NCBI RefSeq assembly: GCF_009834125.1
Contig: NZ_CP047146.1
Location: 6,813,501-6,877,500, forward strand
DNA: 64,000 bases
DNA from: Streptomyces sp. GS7
Lineage (GTDB): Bacteria; Actinomycetota; Actinomycetes; Streptomycetales; Streptomycetaceae
Reading direction: 5' to 3'
The translations under genes and the position numbers were made by a program. The notes beneath the pieces were generated by a model, which saw nothing but the letters and a program-made list of their open reading frames with translations, was not told the origin of the DNA and searched no databases. Positions 51,089 through 60,655 of this stretch are shown here, one piece after another (position 1 is the first letter of the stretch; each line of letters opens with the position of its first letter).

Positions 51089-51122
51089 TCGCCCGTCGAG
51101 GGAACATTCCCCCGACGGGCGA
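51089..51122 (+). terminator. Terminator after the LuxR-type regulator gene
   Basis: TCGCCCGTCG (51089-51098) pairs perfectly with CGACGGGCGA (51113-51122), and a GGGAA/TTCCC pairing extends the stem. It ends 15 bases before the rnd -10 box. Confidence 0.65.
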
Positions 51123-51136
51123 CGTGCATACACAGA

Positions 51137-51142
51137 TACCCT
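51137..51142 (+). promoter_or_regulatory. -10 element of a leaderless rnd mRNA
   Basis: TACCCT lies 6 bases before the GTG at 51149, and no RBS is present. Confidence 0.45.
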
Positions 51143-51148
51143 TGACTG

Positions 51149-52423
51149 GTGACCGACGCCCAAAAGACCGCAGCAGACACGACACTGCGAGCACCCGGAG
51201 ACTCGCCTCCGGATTCCCGACCGGCGCCGGTACCCCTACTGGAACCCCGCGAAGGCATCCCCCCGGTAACCGCCACCACCGAGGCGCTCGCCGAGGTCGT
51301 GGCCGCCTTCGCCGCCGGCCGCGGCCCCGTCGCCGTCGATGCCGAGCGCGCCTCGGGATACCGCTACGGCCAGCGCGCCTACCTCGTCCAGCTGCGCCGC
51401 GAGGGCGCCGGCAGCGTGCTGATCGACCCGGTCGGCTGCCCCGATCTCTCCTCGCTCGGCGAGGCGGTCGCCGGCGCCGAGTGGGTGCTGCACGCCGCCA
51501 CCCAGGACCTGCCCTGCCTGCGCGACATAGGGATGGTCCCCACCCGGCTGTTCGACACCGAGCTGGCCGGGCGGCTGGCCGGCTTCGCCCGGGTGGGCCT
51601 CGGCGCCATGGTCGAGAACGTCCTCGGCTACGCCCTGGAGAAGGGCCACTCCGCCGTCGACTGGTCCACCCGCCCGCTGCCCGATCCCTGGCTGCGCTAC
51701 GCCGCGCTCGACGTCGAGCTGCTGGTGGACCTGCGCGACGCGCTGGAGGAGGAGCTGGAGCGGCAGGGGAAGCTGGAGTGGGCCCGGCAGGAGTTCGCCG
51801 CCATCGCCGCCGCTCCCCCGCCGCCGCCCCGCAAGGACCCCTGGCGCCGTACGTCCGGGATGCACAAGGTCCGCCGGCGCCGGCAGATGGCGGTCGTACG
51901 GGAGCTGTGGACCACCCGCGACCAGGTCGCCCAGCGGCGCGACGTGTCGCCGGGCAAGGTGCTCGGCGACGGCGCGATCGTGGAGGCGGCGCTGCATCTG
52001 CCGCCGAACAGCCATGCGCTGGCCGCGCTGCCCGGCTTCGGGCACCGGATGGGCCGGCGCCAGCTGGAGCAGTGGCAGGCCGCCGTCGACCGCGCCCGGG
52101 CGCTGCCGGACAGCGAGCTGCCGCAGCCCGGCCAGCCGCTCAACGGCCCGCCGCCGCCCCGCTCGTGGGCCGACAAGGACCCCGCGGCGGCGGCCCGGCT
52201 GTCGGCCGCGCGGGCCGCGGTGACGGCGCTGGCCGAGCGCCTGAGCCTCCCGCAGGAGAACCTGATCACCCCGGACACGGTGCGCCGGCTGTGCTGGGAG
52301 CCGCCGGCCCGCCCCACCGAGGATGCGGTCGCCGGGATCCTGGCCGGGCACGGCGCCCGCCCCTGGCAGGTCGACCAGGTCGCTCCGATCCTCACCGAGG
52401 CGCTGCTGACGAACGGCGAGTGA
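51149..52423 (+). CDS. rnd: Ribonuclease D
   Basis: 424 residues. A 3'-5' exoribonuclease of the DEDDy class. AVDAERASGYRYGQRAYLVQ holds Asp and Glu (ExoI), LHAATQDLPCL and FDTELAGRLAG follow (ExoII), and YAALDVELLVDL holds Tyr and Asp (ExoIII). Residues about 225-300 are an HRDC domain (LWTTRDQVAQRRDVSPGKVL). It should trim tRNA and other stable RNA ends. The N-terminal 45 residues are disordered. Gene ends in a 20-bp-stem terminator. Confidence 0.93.
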   Translation: MTDAQKTAADTTLRAPGDSPPDSRPAPVPLLEPREGIPPVTATTEALAEVVAAFAAGRGPVAVDAERASGYRYGQRAYLVQLRREGAGSVLIDPVGCPDLSSLGEAVAGAEWVLHAATQDLPCLRDIGMVPTRLFDTELAGRLAGFARVGLGAMVENVLGYALEKGHSAVDWSTRPLPDPWLRYAALDVELLVDLRDALEEELERQGKLEWARQEFAAIAAAPPPPPRKDPWRRTSGMHKVRRRRQMAVVRELWTTRDQVAQRRDVSPGKVLGDGAIVEAALHLPPNSHALAALPGFGHRMGRRQLEQWQAAVDRARALPDSELPQPGQPLNGPPPPRSWADKDPAAAARLSAARAAVTALAERLSLPQENLITPDTVRRLCWEPPARPTEDAVAGILAGHGARPWQVDQVAPILTEALLTNGE

Positions 52424-52448
52424 GCCGGCTCCTTCCGTTTCCCGGTGG

Positions 52449-52492
52449 CACACGGCCCCGGCCGCGCGAGACCGCGCGGCCGGGGCCGTGTG
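52449..52492 (+). terminator. Terminator after rnd (20-bp perfect stem)
   Basis: Bases 52449-52468 pair without mismatch to 52473-52492 around an AGAC loop. The stem is very GC-rich and no U-tract follows. Confidence 0.75.
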
Positions 52493-52561
52493 CGTGCGGC
52501 CGCCGCGGCCGGGGTGCGGTGTGACGTTCGCCGCTCCGGGCGAGAGGGGTGTGCAGCTTGG

Positions 52562-52578
52562 TTACCCGTAAGTAGCAT
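52562..52578 (+). promoter_or_regulatory. Candidate fadAB promoter and operator
   Basis: TTAC-CC-GTAA (52562-52571) is a small dyad directly upstream of TAGCAT (52573-52578), which fits a -10 box. A repressor on the dyad would block the promoter. No strong -35 is seen. Confidence 0.4.
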
Positions 52579-52647
52579 GTGGGGTGTGACGCGTCCTCCG
52601 GGGCGCGCCCCGCAGCAGTGCCACCCCGCACCTGGAGGAGAGCCAAC

Positions 52648-53865
52648 GTGCCTCGTACCGCTAGGGACGTCGTCTTCGTCGACGGCGTCCGCACCCCGTT
52701 CGGCAAGGCGGGCCCGAAGGGCATTTACCACGAGACCCGCGCCGACGACCTGGTCGTCAAGTGCATCCGGGAGCTGCTGCGCCGCAACCCGGACCTGGAC
52801 CCGGCCCGGATCGACGAGGTCGCCCTCGCCGCCACCACCCAGATCGGCGACCAGGGCCTGACCCTGGGCCGTACCGCCGCCATCCTGGCGGGCCTGCCGC
52901 AGTCCGTGCCCGGCTTCTCCGTCGACCGGATGTGCGCCGGCGCGATGACCGCGGTGACCAGCGTCGCCGGCGGGGTGTCCTTCGGCGCGTACGACATCGC
53001 CGTCGCCGGCGGTGTCGAGCACATGGGCCGCCACCCCATGGGCGAGGGCGTGGACCCCAACCCGCGCTTCGTGTCGGAGAAGCTGGTCGACCAGTCCGCG
53101 CTCTTCATGGGCATGACGGCGGAGAACCTCCACGACCGGCTGCCGCACATCACCAAGCAGCGCGCCGACGAGTACGCGGTGCGCAGCCAGGAGAAGGCCG
53201 CGAAGGCGTACGCCGACGGGAAGATCCAGGCCGACCTGGTGCCGATCTCGGTGCGCCGCACCAACGCCGAGGCCGGCGAGACCGGTTGGGGCCTGGCCAC
53301 CGCCGACGAGCCGATGCGTCCGGGCACGACGCTGGAGAACCTCGCCGGCCTGAAGACCCCGTTCCGGCCGCACGGCCGGGTGACCGCGGGCAACGCCGCC
53401 GGCCTCAACGACGGCGCCACCGCCTCGCTGATCGCCGCCGAGGACGTGGCGCGCGAGCTGGGGCTGCCGGTCAAGATGCGCCTCGTCGACTACGCCTTCG
53501 CGGGTGTCGAGCCCGAGGTCATGGGCATCGGCCCGGTCCCGGCGACCCAGAAGGCGCTGGCCAAGGCCGGTCTGACGATCGACGACATCGGCCTGTTCGA
53601 GATCAACGAGGCGTTCGCCGTCCAGGTGCTCTCGCTGCTCGACCACTACGGCATCGACGACGACGACCCGCGCGTCAACCAGTACGGCGGCGCGATCGCC
53701 TTCGGCCACCCGCTGGCGTCGTCCGGTGTGCGTCTGATGACGCAGCTGGCCCGGCAGTTCGAGGAGCAGCCGGAGGTCCGCTACGGCATCACCACCATGT
53801 GCGTCGGCTTCGGCATGGGCGGCACGGTTATCTGGGAGAACCCGCACTTCGAGGGGAACAAGTGA
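52648..53865 (+). CDS. fadA: Acetyl-CoA C-acyltransferase FadA
   Basis: 405 residues. The thiolytic step of fatty acid beta-oxidation. Catalytic Cys96 (DRMCAGAM), the His of GGAIAFGHPLASSG, and the second Cys in TMCVGFGMGG are present. The GTG at 52648 follows GGAGGAG. The stop overlaps the fadB GTG (GTGA). FadA and FadB should form the trifunctional complex. Confidence 0.93.
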   Translation: MPRTARDVVFVDGVRTPFGKAGPKGIYHETRADDLVVKCIRELLRRNPDLDPARIDEVALAATTQIGDQGLTLGRTAAILAGLPQSVPGFSVDRMCAGAMTAVTSVAGGVSFGAYDIAVAGGVEHMGRHPMGEGVDPNPRFVSEKLVDQSALFMGMTAENLHDRLPHITKQRADEYAVRSQEKAAKAYADGKIQADLVPISVRRTNAEAGETGWGLATADEPMRPGTTLENLAGLKTPFRPHGRVTAGNAAGLNDGATASLIAAEDVARELGLPVKMRLVDYAFAGVEPEVMGIGPVPATQKALAKAGLTIDDIGLFEINEAFAVQVLSLLDHYGIDDDDPRVNQYGGAIAFGHPLASSGVRLMTQLARQFEEQPEVRYGITTMCVGFGMGGTVIWENPHFEGNK

Positions 53866-55991
53866 CTACTACCGCTGAGCTGTTGAAGGGTGCGGCCGAG
53901 CTGTTCCCGGACGAGGTCGTGACGCAGGCGCATGTCCGCCACCTCGACCTCCCCAAGGGCGCCGGCCGGTTCGCGCTGATCACGCTGGACAACGGCCTGG
54001 ACCACACCAAGCCGACCACCTTCGGCCCGCAGTCGCTGGCGAACCTCAACACCGCCATCGACCAGGTCGAGAAGGAGGCCGCGGACGGCGCGATCGTCGC
54101 CGCGGGCATCACCGGCAAGCCGTTCATCTTCGCCGTGGGCGCCGACCTCAAGGGCGTCGAGCTGCTCAAGCGCCACGCGGACGCGCTGGCCATCGGCAAG
54201 GGCGGCCACGACGTCTTCAAGCGGCTGTCGTCGCTGGCCGTGCCCACCTTCGCGTACTACAACGGCGCGGCGATGGGCGGCGGTGTCGAGGTCGGTCTGC
54301 ACTGCACCTACCGCACCGTCTCCAAGGCGCTGCCCGCCTTCTCGCTCCCCGAGGTCTTCCTCGGCCTGGTGCCCGGCTGGGGCGGCTGCGCGCTGCTGCC
54401 GAACCTGATCGGCGCGGACCGCGCGGTGAGCGTGATCATCGAGAACTCGCTCAACCAGAACAAGCAGCTCAAGGGCCAGCAGGTCTTCGACCTCGGCATC
54501 GCGGACGCGCTCTTCGAGGGCGCGGACTTCCTGGAGCAGTCGCTGCACTGGACCGCCGCCGTCCTCAAGGGCGACACCGAGGTCGTACGGCCCGAGGTCG
54601 ACCGCGGCGAGGCGTGGGACGCGGCCGTGGCGCGCGGCAAGGCGATCGCGGACGGCAAGGTGCACGGTGCGGCCCCGGCCGCCTACCGGGCGCTGGACAT
54701 CATCGCGGCGGCCAAGAACGGCGACCTGCGGCAGGGCTTCGACGCCGAGGACCAGGCGCTCGCCGACCTGATCATGGGCGGCGAACTGCGGTCCGGCATC
54801 TACTCGTTCAACCTGGTGCAGAAGCGCGCCAAGCGGCCCGCCGGAGCTCCGGACAAGTCGCTGGCCCGTCCCGTCACCAAGGTCGGCGTGGTCGGCGCGG
54901 GCCTGATGGCCTCCCAGCTGGCGCTGCTGTTCGCCCGCCGCCTGGAGGTCCCGGTCGTCCTCACGGACATCGACCAGGCCCGGATCGACAAGGGCGTCGC
55001 GTACGTCCACGGCGAGATCGACAAGCTGCTGCTCAAGGGCCGGGTCAACCAGGACAAGGCCAACCGCCTCAAGGGCCTGGTCAGCGGTCACCTCGACAAG
55101 GCCGCCGCCTTCGGCGACGCGGACTTCGTCATCGAGGCCGTCTTCGAGGAGATGGGCGTCAAGCAGAAGGTGTTCGCGGAGGTCGAGGCCGTGGTGCCGG
55201 AGCACGCCGTGCTCGCCACCAACACCTCCTCCCTCTCGGTCACCGAGATGGCGTCGAAGCTCAAGCACCCCGAGCGGGTCGTGGGCTTCCACTTCTTCAA
55301 CCCGGTGGCGATCCTGCCGCTGCTGGAGATCGTCCGGGCCGAGAAGACCGACGACGCGTCGCTGGCCACCGCCTTCGCGGTCGCCAAGTCGCTGAAGAAG
55401 ACGGCCGTGCTGGTGAAGGACGCCCCGGCGTTCGTCGTCAACCGCATCCTGACCCGCTTCATGGGCGAGATCCAGAACGTCATCGACGAGGGCACCCCGG
55501 TCGCCGTCGCCGAGAAGGCGGTCGAGCCGCTCGGCCTGCCGATGTCGCCGCTCGTCCTCCTGGAGCTGGTCGGCCCGGCGATCGGCCTGCACGTCTCCGA
55601 GACGCTGCACGGCGCCTTCCCGGAGCGCTTCACGGTCTCCCCCAACCTGAAGGCGGTCGTCGAGGCCGGCAAGCGCGGCTTCTACGTCTACGACAGCGGG
55701 AAGCCGGAGCTGGACCCGGAGGTCGCCGCCCTGCTGCAGCAGGGCGACTCGGTGCTGACCGAGGAGCAGGTCCGCGACCGCGTGCTGGACGCCGTGGCGC
55801 AGGAGATCGGCCTGATGCTGGACGAGGGCGTGGTCGCCGAGGCGCAGGACATCGACCTGTGCCTGATCACCGGCGCCGGCTGGCCCTTCCACCTGGGCGG
55901 CATCACGCCGTACCTGGACCGTGAGGGCGTCTCCGAGCGGGTGACCGGCAAGAAGTTCCTGTCCCCGGGCATCGCGAGCGTTCCCGTCTAA
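53862..55991 (+). CDS. fadB: Fatty acid oxidation complex alpha subunit FadB
   Basis: 709 residues, bifunctional. Residues 1-300 are the enoyl-CoA hydratase domain (FAVGADLKGVELL, GAAMGGGVEVGLHC, PEVFLGLVPGWGG). Residues about 345-700 are the 3-hydroxyacyl-CoA dehydrogenase (VGVVGAGLMASQLALL for NAD, and GFHFFNPVAILPLLEIV holding the catalytic His). It performs hydration and oxidation; FadA then cleaves. The gene overlaps fadA and is followed by a row of terminators. Confidence 0.94.
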   Translation: MTTTAELLKGAAELFPDEVVTQAHVRHLDLPKGAGRFALITLDNGLDHTKPTTFGPQSLANLNTAIDQVEKEAADGAIVAAGITGKPFIFAVGADLKGVELLKRHADALAIGKGGHDVFKRLSSLAVPTFAYYNGAAMGGGVEVGLHCTYRTVSKALPAFSLPEVFLGLVPGWGGCALLPNLIGADRAVSVIIENSLNQNKQLKGQQVFDLGIADALFEGADFLEQSLHWTAAVLKGDTEVVRPEVDRGEAWDAAVARGKAIADGKVHGAAPAAYRALDIIAAAKNGDLRQGFDAEDQALADLIMGGELRSGIYSFNLVQKRAKRPAGAPDKSLARPVTKVGVVGAGLMASQLALLFARRLEVPVVLTDIDQARIDKGVAYVHGEIDKLLLKGRVNQDKANRLKGLVSGHLDKAAAFGDADFVIEAVFEEMGVKQKVFAEVEAVVPEHAVLATNTSSLSVTEMASKLKHPERVVGFHFFNPVAILPLLEIVRAEKTDDASLATAFAVAKSLKKTAVLVKDAPAFVVNRILTRFMGEIQNVIDEGTPVAVAEKAVEPLGLPMSPLVLLELVGPAIGLHVSETLHGAFPERFTVSPNLKAVVEAGKRGFYVYDSGKPELDPEVAALLQQGDSVLTEEQVRDRVLDAVAQEIGLMLDEGVVAEAQDIDLCLITGAGWPFHLGGITPYLDREGVSERVTGKKFLSPGIASVPV

Positions 55992-56014
55992 GGGGCCTCG
56001 CGCGGGGATGGTCG

Positions 56015-56062
56015 GGCGCGCGGGCCGGCTCGGTGGAGCCGGCCCGCGCGCCGCCGCGTTTT
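56015..56062 (+). terminator. Rho-independent terminator after fadB
   Basis: A perfect 17-bp stem (56015-56031 with 56036-56052), GGTG loop, then GCCGCGTTTT ending at 56062. First of three consecutive large hairpins. Confidence 0.8.
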
Positions 56063-56065
56063 CGG

Positions 56066-56099
56066 GCTCCGCCTCCCGGGCGTGCCCGGGAGGCGGAGC
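56066..56099. terminator. Second hairpin of the fadB terminator array
   Basis: GCTCCGCCTCCCGGGC (56066-56081) pairs perfectly with 56084-56099 around a GT turn. Confidence 0.6.
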
Positions 56100-56132
56100 G
56101 CGTCCACGCGCGTCCCCCACCCCCGAACCCAC

Positions 56133-56177
56133 CCCCCGCCCCCTCCCCCGAAGGGGGAGAGGGGGAGGGGGCGGGGG
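56133..56177. terminator. Third hairpin of the fadB terminator array
   Basis: A 17-bp perfect stem (56133-56149 with 56161-56177) made almost only of C on one strand and G on the other. The polypurine strand could also form other structures. Confidence 0.55.
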
Positions 56178-56225
56178 AAGACCTCGCGACCCGTGGCAGG
56201 CCGGCGGCCATGACAGGGTGGCCGT

Positions 56226-56633
56226 ATGGATTCCATGGACTCCCTGGTCATCGTCGATGCCGCGAATGTGGTCGGCTCGGTGCCCGACGGCTGGTGGCGG
56301 GACCGGCGCGGGGCGGCCCGGCGGCTGCGGGACGCGCTCGCGCAGTACGCCGGCACGGGGCTGCCGGGGCTGGTCGCGCCGCCGCTGGAGATGGTCCTCG
56401 TGGTGGAGGGCGCGGCGCGCGGCGTGCCGTCCGCCGAGGGCGTGCGGGTGGTGTCCGCGTACGGCAGCGGCGACGACCGGATCGTGCAGCTGGTGGCCGA
56501 GGAGGGCCGGGGGCGGGACTGCCTCGTGGTCACCGCGGACCGCGGGCTGCGGGAGCGCGTACAGGCGCTGGGGGCCGCCGTGACGGGCCCCCGGACGGTG
56601 TGGGGTGGACGCGGCCGCGGCGAGGCCCCGTAG
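56226..56633 (+). CDS. NYN/PIN-like domain protein (YacP-like)
   Basis: 135 residues. SLVIVDAANVVGSVPDGWW has the N-terminal Asp and Asn of NYN/PIN nucleases, and GSGDDRIVQLV and LVVTADRGLRERV supply further acidic residues near the expected places. The fold is therefore that of small ribonucleases such as YacP/Rae1. Related Streptomyces proteins have been called NTP pyrophosphohydrolases, for which I see no Nudix motif here. Two in-frame ATGs (56226, 56235) are possible starts. RNA target unknown. Confidence 0.7.
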   Translation: MDSMDSLVIVDAANVVGSVPDGWWRDRRGAARRLRDALAQYAGTGLPGLVAPPLEMVLVVEGAARGVPSAEGVRVVSAYGSGDDRIVQLVAEEGRGRDCLVVTADRGLRERVQALGAAVTGPRTVWGGRGRGEAP

Positions 56634-56666
56634 CGCCCCGGACCGGCGCACAGGGCGGTGCGCGGC

Positions 56667-56730
56667 CCTCGCGGCACCGTTCCGTGCGGCCGCGAGGACG
56701 GCCCGTACCGCCCCAAGGGCCGTACGGGCC
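56667..56730. terminator. Twin hairpins between convergent genes
   Basis: CCTCGCGGC (56667-56675) pairs with GCCGCGAGG (56689-56697); GGCCCGTAC (56700-56708) pairs with GTACGGGCC (56722-56730). They probably stop the NYN and permease transcripts from either side. Confidence 0.55.
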
Positions 56731-56752
56731 GCGGTGGTTGGCGAGCGGTCCG

Positions 56753-58315
56753 CTACGCGCGGGCGCCGGCCGGGCCCCGGTCCTCGGTGCGGGCGCCGAG
56801 GCGGCTGTGGCCGCGGCCGTAGACGAAGTAGACGGCGAAGCCGATCGCCATCCAGATCGCGAACCGGATCCAGGTCTCGGCGGGCAGGTTGAGCATCAGC
56901 CAGAGCGAGGCGAGGACGGAGAGGACCGGGATCAGGGGGACCAGGGGGGTGCGGAAGGCGCGCGGCAGGTCGGGGCGGGAGCGGCGGAGCAGGATGACGC
57001 CGATGGCGACGACCACGAAGGCGAAGAGCGTGCCGATGTTGACGAGTTCGGCCAGCACGTCGATGGAGGTGAAGCCGGAGACGACCGCGACGACGGCGCC
57101 GAGCACGATGGTGGAGCGGTGCGGGGTGCCGAATGTGGGGTGGACGCGGGAGAAGACCTGGGGCAGCAGCCCGTCGCGGCTCATCGCGAAGAACACCCGG
57201 CTCTGGCCGAGCAGCAGGATCATGCAGACCGAGGTCAGGCCGACGGCGGCGCCGAAGCTGATCAGGTCGGCGAAGAACGGGTGTCCGACGTGCTTGAAGG
57301 CGTCGGCGAGGGGGGCGTCCACGGAGAGCCGGTCGTACTTCTCCATGCCGGTGACGACGACGGACACGGCGACGTAGAGCAGGGTGCAGATGGCCAGCGA
57401 GCCGAGGATGCCGCGCGGTACGTCGCGCTGCGGGACCCGGGTCTCCTCGGCGGCGGTGGCCACGATGTCGAAGCCGATGAAGGCGAAGAAGACCACCGCG
57501 GCGGCGGCGAAGATGCCCATGATGCCGAAGTCGGAGGGGGTGAAGCCGAACATCAGCTGGGAGAGCGGCGCGGCCAGTCCGCCGCCGCCCACGGCCGGCC
57601 GGCTCGGCGGGACGAACGGCTGGTAGTTGGCGCCGGAGACGAAGAACGCGCCGGCGATGACGACCAGCAGGACGACGGCGACCTTGATGCCGACGACCAC
57701 CGTCGTCACCCGGGAGGACAGCTTCATGCCGAACACCAGGACGGCGGTGAGCACCAGGACGAGGACGCAGGCGAGCAGGTCGAAGCCGAACCGCCCGCCA
57801 TGGGTGCCGGACAGTGCGGACGGCAGGTGCAGCCCGGCGGAGTCCAGCAGCGAGCGCACATAGCCGGACCAGCCGACGGCGACCACCGCGCAGCCCAGGG
57901 CGAGTTCGAGGATCAGGTCCCAGCCGATGATCCAGGCGGGCAGCTCGCCCAGTGACGCGTACGAGAAGGTGTAGGCCGACCCGGCGACCGGGACGGTGGA
58001 GGCGAACTCCGCGTAGCACAGCGCCGCCAGCGCGCAGACCACGCCCGCGACGACGAAGGACACCGCGACGGCGGGCCCGGCCTGCTCCTTGGCGATCTTT
58101 CCGGTGAGGACGAAGATGCCGGTGCCGATGACGACACCGACGCCGAAGACGGTGAGGTCGAGCGCCGAGAGGGACTTCTTGAGCGAGTGCTCCGGCTCCT
58201 CGGTGTCCCGGATCGACTGCTCGACCGTCTTCGTGCGGAACATGCCGCGATCGCGGCGGGATTCCCCGGGCGGTCCCGGTGGCCGGTGACCCTGCGGTCC
58301 GTGCTGTGTGCTCAT
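56753..58315 (-). CDS. APC-family amino acid permease (CAT type)
   Basis: 520 residues with about 12-14 membrane helices. LTVFGVGVVIGTGIFVLTG is the first APC helix with its GxG unwound segment, and FFAFIGFDIVATAAEETRVP is helix 6, typical of cationic amino acid transporters (YfnA/CAT). The N-terminal 45 residues are polar. GGAGG precedes the ATG by 7 bases. Substrate is probably a cationic or branched amino acid, but this is inferred from subfamily resemblance only. Confidence 0.9.
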   Translation of the reverse strand: MSTQHGPQGHRPPGPPGESRRDRGMFRTKTVEQSIRDTEEPEHSLKKSLSALDLTVFGVGVVIGTGIFVLTGKIAKEQAGPAVAVSFVVAGVVCALAALCYAEFASTVPVAGSAYTFSYASLGELPAWIIGWDLILELALGCAVVAVGWSGYVRSLLDSAGLHLPSALSGTHGGRFGFDLLACVLVLVLTAVLVFGMKLSSRVTTVVVGIKVAVVLLVVIAGAFFVSGANYQPFVPPSRPAVGGGGLAAPLSQLMFGFTPSDFGIMGIFAAAAVVFFAFIGFDIVATAAEETRVPQRDVPRGILGSLAICTLLYVAVSVVVTGMEKYDRLSVDAPLADAFKHVGHPFFADLISFGAAVGLTSVCMILLLGQSRVFFAMSRDGLLPQVFSRVHPTFGTPHRSTIVLGAVVAVVSGFTSIDVLAELVNIGTLFAFVVVAIGVILLRRSRPDLPRAFRTPLVPLIPVLSVLASLWLMLNLPAETWIRFAIWMAIGFAVYFVYGRGHSRLGARTEDRGPAGARA

Positions 58316-58452
58316 GGGCGAACCTCCGCCTGGATGGCCCTGACGCAACTGTCCTGAACTGACCGAGTGTCTGCAATGTCCGTAAACAGTGAGCTTCGGC
58401 GGGCCTTTCGGACGCGGGGATTCACCCGATGGGGTGCAACCGCGGTCATGCC

Positions 58453-58497
58453 GATGGGCCGACCGGAACACCCGTACGGATGTCCGGCCGGCCCATC
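58453..58497 (-). terminator. Terminator after dxs
   Basis: GATGGGCCGACCGGA (58453-58467) pairs with TCCGGCCGGCCCATC (58483-58497): 15 pairs with a single mismatch, just past the dxs stop. Confidence 0.65.
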
Positions 58498-58522
58498 AGG
58501 GGTGACGGCTGCGGGCGCCGCC

Positions 58523-60499
58523 TCAGTCGCGGGCCACCTCGGCGGGCTCGGCCGCCTTCCCGGGGCCGCCGGCCTCCGGGACCGCCTCGGCGTCCGCGGC
58601 GGGGGCGCCGGCGGTGTCGCCGCGGTTGTCCATCTTGGCGACCAGGCCGGTCACCTGGCGCGCGATGTCCGGTGCGGTGAGCCCGATCTCCGCCAGCACC
58701 TCCTTGCGGGAGGCGTGGTCCAGGAACCGCTCGGGGATGCCGAAGTCGCGCAGCGGGATGTCCACCCCGGCGTCCCGCAGCGCCTGGGCGACGGCCGAAC
58801 CGACGCCGCCGGAGCGGATGTTGTCCTCGACGGTGACCACCACGCGGTGCCGCGCGGCCAGGCCCGGGAGCGCCTCGTCGACCGGCTTGACCCAGCGCGG
58901 GTCGACGACGGTGGTGGAGATGCCCTGCTTGTCGAGGAGGTCGGCGACCTCCAGGCACATCGGGGCGAGCGCGCCGACCGAGACCAGCAGCACGTCGGGG
59001 CGGTCGGTGGCGGGCTCGCGGAGCACGTCCATGCCGCCGACCCGTCCGACCGCCTCGACGGCCGGGCCGACCGCGCCCTTGGAGTAGCGCACCACGGTCG
59101 GCGCGTCGTCGACCTCGACGGCCTCGCGCAGCTGGGCGCGCACCTGGTCGGCGTCGCGCGGGGCGGCGATCCGCAGGCCGGGGACGACCTGGAGGATCGA
59201 CATGTCCCACATGCCGTTGTGCGAGGCGCCGTCGGTGCCGGTGACGCCGGCGCGGTCCAGTACGAAGGTGACGCCGCACTTGTGCAGCGCGACGTCCATC
59301 AGGACCTGGTCGAAGGCGCGGTTGAGGAAGGTGGCGTAGACCGCGAAGACCGGGTGCAGGCCGCCGGTGGCCATGCCGGCGGCGGAGACCGCGGCGTGCT
59401 GCTCGGCGATGCCGACGTCGTAGACCCGGTCCGGGAACCTCTTGGCGAACTTCTCCAGGCCGACCGGCTGGAGCATGGCCGCCGTGATGGCGACGATGTC
59501 CTCGCGCTCCTTGCCGAGCGCGACCATCTCGTCGCCGAAGACGGAGGTCCAGTCCTTGCCGCCGGAGGAGACGGGCAGGCCGGTGTCGGGGTGGATGGGG
59601 CCGATGCCGTGGAAGCGGTCGGCCTCGTCCTGCTCGGCGGGCCTGTAGCCGCGGCCCTTCTCGGTGAGGCAGTGGACGATCACCGGGCCGCCGAAGCGCT
59701 TGGCGCGGGTCAGCGCGGACTCCAGCGCCTCGATGTCGTGGCCGTCGATCGGGCCGACGTACTTCAGGCCCAGGTCCTCGAACATGCCCTGCGGCGCGAT
59801 GAAGTCCTTCAGGCCCTTCTTGGCGCCGTGCAGGGTCTCGTAGAGCGGCTTGCCGACGACCGGGGTGCGCTCCAGGATGTCCTTGCCGCGGGCCAGGAAG
59901 CGCTCGTAGCCGTCCGTGGTGCGCAGGGTGGCGAGGTGGTTGGCGAGGCCGCCGATGGTGGGCGCGTAGGAGCGCTCGTTGTCGTTGACGACGATGACGA
60001 GCGGGCGGTCCTTGGCGGCGGCGATGTTGTTGAGCGCCTCCCAGGCCATGCCGCCGGTCAGCGCCCCGTCGCCGATGACGGCCACGACCCGGTCGTCCGT
60101 GCCGCGGAGCTCGTTGGCCTTGGCGAGGCCCTCGGCCCAGCCCAGGACCGTGGAGGCGTGGCTGTTCTCGATGATGTCGTGCGGGGACTCGGCGCGGGAG
60201 GGGTAGCCGGAGAGCCCGCCCTTGGCCTTGAGCCTGGTGAAGTCCTGGCGGCCGGTCAGCACCTTGTGGACGTAGGACTGGTGCCCCGTGTCGAAGAGGA
60301 CCTTGTCCTTCGGGGAGTGGAAGACGCGGTGCAGGGCGATGGTCAGCTCGACCACGCCGAGGTTCGGGCCGAGGTGTCCGCCGGTCTTGGAGACCGCGTC
60401 GACGAGGAAGCCACGAATCTCCCCCGCCAGCTGTGTCAGCTGGTCCGGACTCAGGCGGTCCAGGTCGCGCGGCCCCTTGATACGGGTCAGCAATGCCAC
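58523..60499 (-). CDS. dxs: 1-deoxy-D-xylulose-5-phosphate synthase
   Basis: 658 residues. It condenses pyruvate and glyceraldehyde 3-phosphate, using thiamine diphosphate, as the first step of the MEP isoprenoid pathway; it also feeds thiamine and pyridoxal synthesis. The ThDP motif is [18 protein letters not shown]...VVNDN, with the N-terminal [17 protein letters not shown] and [10 protein letters not shown], and the transketolase Pyr domain has [14 protein letters not shown] residues ([12 protein letters not shown]). The GTG start has AGGAGG 6 bases ahead. A TAGACT -10-like box lies at 60548-60543. No other MEP genes are here. Confidence 0.95.
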   Translation of the reverse strand: MALLTRIKGPRDLDRLSPDQLTQLAGEIRGFLVDAVSKTGGHLGPNLGVVELTIALHRVFHSPKDKVLFDTGHQSYVHKVLTGRQDFTRLKAKGGLSGYPSRAESPHDIIENSHASTVLGWAEGLAKANELRGTDDRVVAVIGDGALTGGMAWEALNNIAAAKDRPLVIVVNDNERSYAPTIGGLANHLATLRTTDGYERFLARGKDILERTPVVGKPLYETLHGAKKGLKDFIAPQGMFEDLGLKYVGPIDGHDIEALESALTRAKRFGGPVIVHCLTEKGRGYRPAEQDEADRFHGIGPIHPDTGLPVSSGGKDWTSVFGDEMVALGKEREDIVAITAAMLQPVGLEKFAKRFPDRVYDVGIAEQHAAVSAAGMATGGLHPVFAVYATFLNRAFDQVLMDVALHKCGVTFVLDRAGVTGTDGASHNGMWDMSILQVVPGLRIAAPRDADQVRAQLREAVEVDDAPTVVRYSKGAVGPAVEAVGRVGGMDVLREPATDRPDVLLVSVGALAPMCLEVADLLDKQGISTTVVDPRWVKPVDEALPGLAARHRVVVTVEDNIRSGGVGSAVAQALRDAGVDIPLRDFGIPERFLDHASRKEVLAEIGLTAPDIARQVTGLVAKMDNRGDTAGAPAADAEAVPEAGGPGKAAEPAEVARD

Positions 60500-60655
60500 C
60501 CCATGCCTCCTTGCTGCCGTGGTCGAGCTTGCCGATCAGATGAGTCTAATGTTGCGTCCGCCGCGGGCGCGGCCGGGTGCGGCGATGTATGTCACTTGGG
60601 TGACAGCGGCCTGAAACGGCGCTTTTCGGCCGCCGTGGCGTGGGTCACCGCACGG

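Noticed and set aside
53781..58376. Open frame of about 1500 codons on the minus strand opposite fadAB
   Set aside because: Shadow frame of fadA/fadB and then a wrong frame of the permease; no RBS and no protein-like composition.
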